A stretch of DNA of 64,000 bases from Saururus chinensis (lineage: Eukaryota; Streptophyta; Magnoliopsida; Piperales; Saururaceae), in the NCBI GenBank assembly GCA_035235625.1, contig CP141150.1:4960001-5024000 (forward strand), written 5' to 3'. A model generated the notes under the pieces. It saw only the letters and a program-made list of their open reading frames with translations. It had not been told where the DNA came from and searched no databases. This document shows, piece after piece, positions 60,501 to 64,000 of the stretch. Made by a program: the position numbers and the translations under genes. Within the stretch, counting starts at the first letter, position 1. The number at the start of each line of letters is the position of its first letter.

Positions 60501-63500
60501 CTCAGGATATGACTTTTTCTGGACCGGTCTTTCCTTTTATGGACCAACTCCGTCAGGCGTATTCTTAGGACCCAGAGGCCGTGGCCTTTCTCGATCGCTT
60601 GCGAGCTGACCCTTCCTGTCTACCCTCTTTTGTTTTGCAGGGTGACTTGATATTTTGGAAGGATCGTCTATGGGTTCCTAATGATACTCAGCTTCGCACT
60701 ACCATACTCTCTCATTTCCATGATTCTCCAATTGCTGGACATGAAGGCTCCTTTCGTACCTACAAACGGGTGACTCAGAGTTTTTTGTGGCAGGGTATCC
60801 GCCGTGCAATTCATGATTATGTTGCATCTTGCGATGTTTGCCAGCGCTCCAAGGCGTCTACTACAGCTCCTGCAGGGTTACTCCAGCCTCTACTTATTCC
60901 TGAGCGCGTTTGGGAGGACGTTTCTATGGATTTCATTGAAGCTATGCCCTTGGTTCAAGGGAAATCTGTTATTATGGTGGTGGTGGATCACTTGTCGAAA
61001 TATGCTCATTTCAGCCCTCTCGGCCATCCCTTCACAGCGAAGGATGTGGCCGCGCTCTATGTTCGTGATGTGGCCAAACTTCATGGTATGCCGCGCACCA
61101 TTGTCTTGGATCGTGACCGCATTTTTATTTCCCACTTTTGGCAAGAATTCTTTGCTCTACAGGGAACCAACTTGCGCATGAGTACAGCTTACCACCACGG
61201 ATGGCCAGACCGAGGTGGTCAACAGATGCCTGGAGCAATATCTTCGTTGTTTTGTTGGCGACAACCCCCACAAGTGGCTGCATTTTTTGCCTTGGGCTGA
61301 GTATTCTTATAATACCGCTTTTCATACAGCTGCTGGATTTACCCCCTTTCAGGTGGTGTATGGTCGAGATCCACCTACTATCCTAGCTAATGTTCCCCAC
61401 CGCGCTGCAGTCGGAGAGGTTGACCATCTTCTTCAGACTCGTGATGAGTTATTGCGTCAACTCAGGCACAATTTGAAGACAGCTCAAAACAGGATGAAGA
61501 AGGAATTAGGGTTGAGAGAAGAGTTTGGATGAAAGGGAAGGAATCAAGGCGATAGACTAGGTTAGACGATGGAAAGAAGGATAACCATAAGATTAATTCA
61601 TTCTCTACTCAAATTAGGGCATAGCCCTTACATTAAATAGAACTCCTAAACGGGCCTAAACAAACCTAAAAGCCTATTAACACTAATTAAATAGAAATTA
61701 TGCAATTTAGTTAACCCTATTCTCTTTCTCTCTTCCCGACGTCACTCTTCTTCTCTGCCTTTCGTCCCTTCCCTGGTTCAACTTGAACCAGTGGGAAAAC
61801 CTTCCACCCTTCGTCCCTCATTCTCCCAGTTTGAGAACTCTGATTTCCAGGGTTCATAACAGTAGGATCCTCAAAATGTAAATACTCAACTAGTGCTTAT
61901 ATTTACTGAGATGCCCATTGAGTCGTTATCCTGACCGAATGCATGTTATATCAAACTGCCCATGATATTAGGTTCTATAATACTTGTACAAACCTAACAC
62001 ATCCTTAAGACTAAATATATACATATTTTCAATATCTCTCATCAAATCTTCTTCCATTGAAATAAGCAATCTGGCCAGCCATATATGCATGTGATACTTC
62101 TTTTTTATATATTTGAATGCTTTTAATGCATATACTTATCTCATATTCCACTCACTTTTTAGGGACCAAGCCACCTTTTATAAAAACACCAGACATACAA
62201 TGGCAAAATATAGCAAAGAAAAACAGAAAAGATTCAGTTTTTTGCATGTTCCATTAGCATCTTGAATGTGGCTTTTCAAAATATTTATCAGCCAGTAGCT
62301 TGTGCATCATGTGCCAACAACCTCAATAGCCCACAGATTTGAGGCAAATTTTTCTACAGCAAAACATATGAGGATTAGGTATTATTGTTAACTCTAGCTT
62401 CATCCACTTTATCAAGACAATCGCCTGATAATGCATCCCAATTTTAGCTAAAACTGATGGATATCACTCAAACACATTGGCTTGTTTATTTTCTGGAATA
62501 AAATTGAACATGATACTACAATATCAGCCATCTCAAAGCCAATAGTAATAGTTAGTTACATTCCATGTCCGTCATATAGTACACCATCCACATTTATCAC
62601 ATGAAGAAGCTAAGCCAGGGAGAGAAGCAATAGAACATGGCCTAAAGCAGCAAGCCCTTGCTAACTTCTACATCACATTATCATTTGAGCGAAACTGGAA
62701 AGAGAAAAGCTAATGGTAATCTTAATTGATCACAAAAATATTGTCCTTTGAACTAATAACAATAAAAGTTTGTACACCCAAGTCAGCTACAAATAATTTT
62801 TTTTAAAAAATAAAGACATTTATCTTATTCCATGTCTTCCTCTACAGAACTTTAGCTTACTTGCATCAGTTATCAATATGACTAGTAGAACTGTAGAAGT
62901 TTATAAAAAACATCAAACTGCATAAATGAAACTCATGCAATCACTAACCTGTTCTCCGAGATTATTCTCCACAGTCGGAAGGTACTCAGACATACACCTA
63001 GTAAAAAGGGCATTAGGGGAAAAGATATAAAAAAGAGAAGAAAAAAAGTAAGTTTATTCAAATAGGTAAAAAATCCAATTGGTAAAACACAAGTTGGAAA
63101 ATAACTTACATTCCATCAACCCATGCAGGAAGTTTTACATCATCAGCAGAAAACAATGCCGCCAGTTCTGGTGAAGAGACCAACTTGACATGTGGGGCAG
63201 ACGAAGCTAAAGAATTTCTTCTGTTAACCGGAAACATGACCTGAGAATTTGGATATTCACAAAATAAATCTCATTTTTTCTAAAGTTGTCTAAATAAGCA
63301 TCTAAACTCAAGTGTTAGAATTTACACTCGAAAAACAAATTTAAAGAACAAATGTCAAATTATACCATAAAGAATAAACAACATCTACAAAAGTTATGGG
63401 TAAGGGCATTATGTCTATCTTTTCTCCCGCGTTTTGGCGCAGGTTAAGTTAGGGAATCACTGAGATTATATGACATTCCAGAAAGTGCCTTTAGGCTAAT

Positions 63501-63845
63501 TACAAACCAAGAGGCAGTTACAAGATCTACATTTACAATTTAATTTATAAAAGCATCTGAACAGAAAAGCACAAAAGGAAACCTGTAAATAGATCTTCTG
63601 TGGCCCCTTCCATGGGCATCCATGAACCAATTTATTCAAATCAGTGTCCAGCAATGGTATGGCGAACTTCACCTGCTGTATCTGCACTTATATGCACACC
63701 TCATAATTGTATTTAAAAAGTTATCACTTGAACCATACATGAGTTGAATCTTCTTCTGAAATGTTGCATGTTTAGTGGACAATAAAATGGTTTTGGATAA
63801 GCCGCATACCTTCTCGTGCGCTGGAAGCAAGCAGACTTCAATGCC
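54572..63845 (-). CDS. BRE/BRCC45 (BABAM2)-like, C-terminal nine exons, partial
   Basis: Scaffold subunit of the BRISC/BRCA1-A K63-deubiquitinase assemblies (family knowledge), with UEV-like domains. Minus-strand exons in coding order: 63845-63810, 63681-63583, 63240-63110, 62997-62949, 56006-55917, 55839-55786, 55443-55378, 54829-54732, 54653-54572; 705 nt, 234 aa and a stop. The phases join perfectly. Recognised family blocks: GIEVCLLPAHEK, VKFAIPLLDTDLNKLV, ELAALFSADDVKLPAWVDGM, EYLPTVENNLGEQ, ARRRFIEALAPFFGRPVEAD, FCRRATVLAASGVFTFLVHF, PVLMLQSSQHFNSQ, DYPWSPRW, and the end FIVDECLNFKKDCS. All introns here are GT-AG. One intron is 6.9 kb (56007-62948) and holds a LINE end and a gypsy fossil. 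The N-terminal half lies beyond the window's right edge. The assignment is from remembered homologues; exon structure is strong. Confidence 0.85.
56137..56450 (-). mobile_element. LINE (RTE-type) 3' end
   Basis: In reverse it reads ...CGATGTTACCTACCCCAAAT, then ATGGGATAAGGTC and an ATGATGATGA tail, the known form of plant RTE-type LINE 3' ends, here diverged. CATCTTCGGCCTTCC marks the end of the degraded ORF (RKAEDD-like region). 5'-truncated; the left border in reverse is approximate. It is inside the large BRE intron, in the same orientation as BRE. Confidence 0.6.
56864..57232 (+). repeat. 5' LTR of gypsy element 2
   Basis: 369 bp with TGTTATG / CATAACA ends. It includes an internal duplication of AATCATTATTTCCTTAGTAT near its left end and a CT-rich leader. 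Confidence 0.9.
61697..61861 (+). repeat. 3' LTR of gypsy element 2 (recognisable part)
   Basis: 165 bp matching the right-hand part of the 5' LTR at about 98%, ending TTCATAACA next to the target duplication. The sequence just before it (about 61500-61690) reads like LTR sequence of another element in reverse, suggesting recombination between elements. Confidence 0.8.
61867..62948. other. rest of the large BRE intron
   Basis: AT-rich; no other gene or clear repeat recognised. Confidence 0.4.
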
Positions 63846-64000
63846 CTATCAACAGAAATTGGAACGAAGGACAATGAAAAAGCAGTATGCATAACATGCC
63901 ATATTAGCACAAGCCGACGACTGACAAGCCAACTCATCCTCCAGTTGATGTCAGCTAAATTAAGCGTGCGATATAACATAAACAAAGAAAGAAAGAAAAC

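Larger units (their letters stand above)
56864..61861 (+). mobile_element. Ty3/gypsy LTR retrotransposon fossil (element 2) in a BRE intron
   Basis: A 5.0-kb element, antisense to BRE, flanked by a perfect 5-bp duplication GTAGG (56859-56863, 61862-61866). The 5' LTR (369 bp) starts TGTTATGAA and the element ends TTCATAACA. The PBS TTGGTATCGGAGC follows the LTR at 57233. Parts in order: gag (about 57270-58400), knuckle region (about 58490), protease with LIDSGSTHNFI (about 58715-58940), RT (about 59390-59720), RNase H (about 60130-60500), integrase (about 60700-61400). It is the same clade as element 1 by its proteins and LTR ends. It is broken, with about half a dozen interruptions and a rearranged 3' end. 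Comparable LTR parts differ at about 3 of 165 sites, so it is younger than element 1 (about 1 million years, rate-dependent). Confidence 0.92.

Overview
The window is nuclear DNA of a flowering plant. The host genes are split by many short introns, the spaces between them are AT-rich, and Ty3/gypsy elements, Tourist, Stowaway and hAT-type MITEs are common. Very GC-rich first exons (the coiled-coil/EAR gene at 38.9 kb, the TRAP-alpha signal exon) lean towards a monocot, but I cannot name a species. All gene calls rest on my reading of translations and splice sites; no database search was run.

Layout. 1-1.8 kb: repeats only. 1.8-6.9 kb, plus strand: a complete 12-exon gene for XAP5 CIRCADIAN TIMEKEEPER (XCT, 336 aa). 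7.0-17.1 kb: a tandem duplication of about 1.15 kb holding the XCT 3' flank, the TRAP-alpha promoter, its first exon and the start of intron 1. Copy 1 was later split by a 5.4-kb Ty3/gypsy fossil; copy 2 by a 1.8-kb solo LTR and by a TIR element with two tRNA-like modules. 16.9-21.8 kb, plus strand: the complete 8-exon TRAP-alpha gene (254 aa), using exon 1 of copy 2. 23.0-24.2 kb: an EF-hand pseudogene ending at a putative solo LTR. 24.2-38.7 kb: gene-poor, with nested hAT-type elements, decayed LTRs and a 2.3-kb element with 60-bp inverted ends.

38.9-40.4 kb, plus strand: a complete 4-exon gene for a coiled-coil protein with two DLN (EAR-type) motifs, 351 aa. 41.8-42.5 kb: a Tourist-like element filled by a GGT-type triplet array. 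42.5-50.0 kb: gene-poor, with MITEs and two long RNA-foldback candidates. 50.1-51.8 kb, plus strand: a 2-exon secreted Ole e 1/proline-rich wall protein (408 aa). 54.6 to beyond 63.8 kb, minus strand: the last nine coding exons of a BRE/BRCC45 (BABAM2) gene, whose 6.9-kb intron carries a LINE 3' end and a second, younger gypsy fossil.

The five host genes have unrelated jobs (clock/RNA metabolism, ER translocation, likely repression, cell wall, K63-deubiquitinase scaffold) and do not form a cluster. The best leads are the duplicated TRAP-alpha promoter plus signal-peptide exon with an intact donor, three GC-AG introns in two neighbouring genes, the tRNA-like TIR element next to the TRAP-alpha start, and the two foldbacks.
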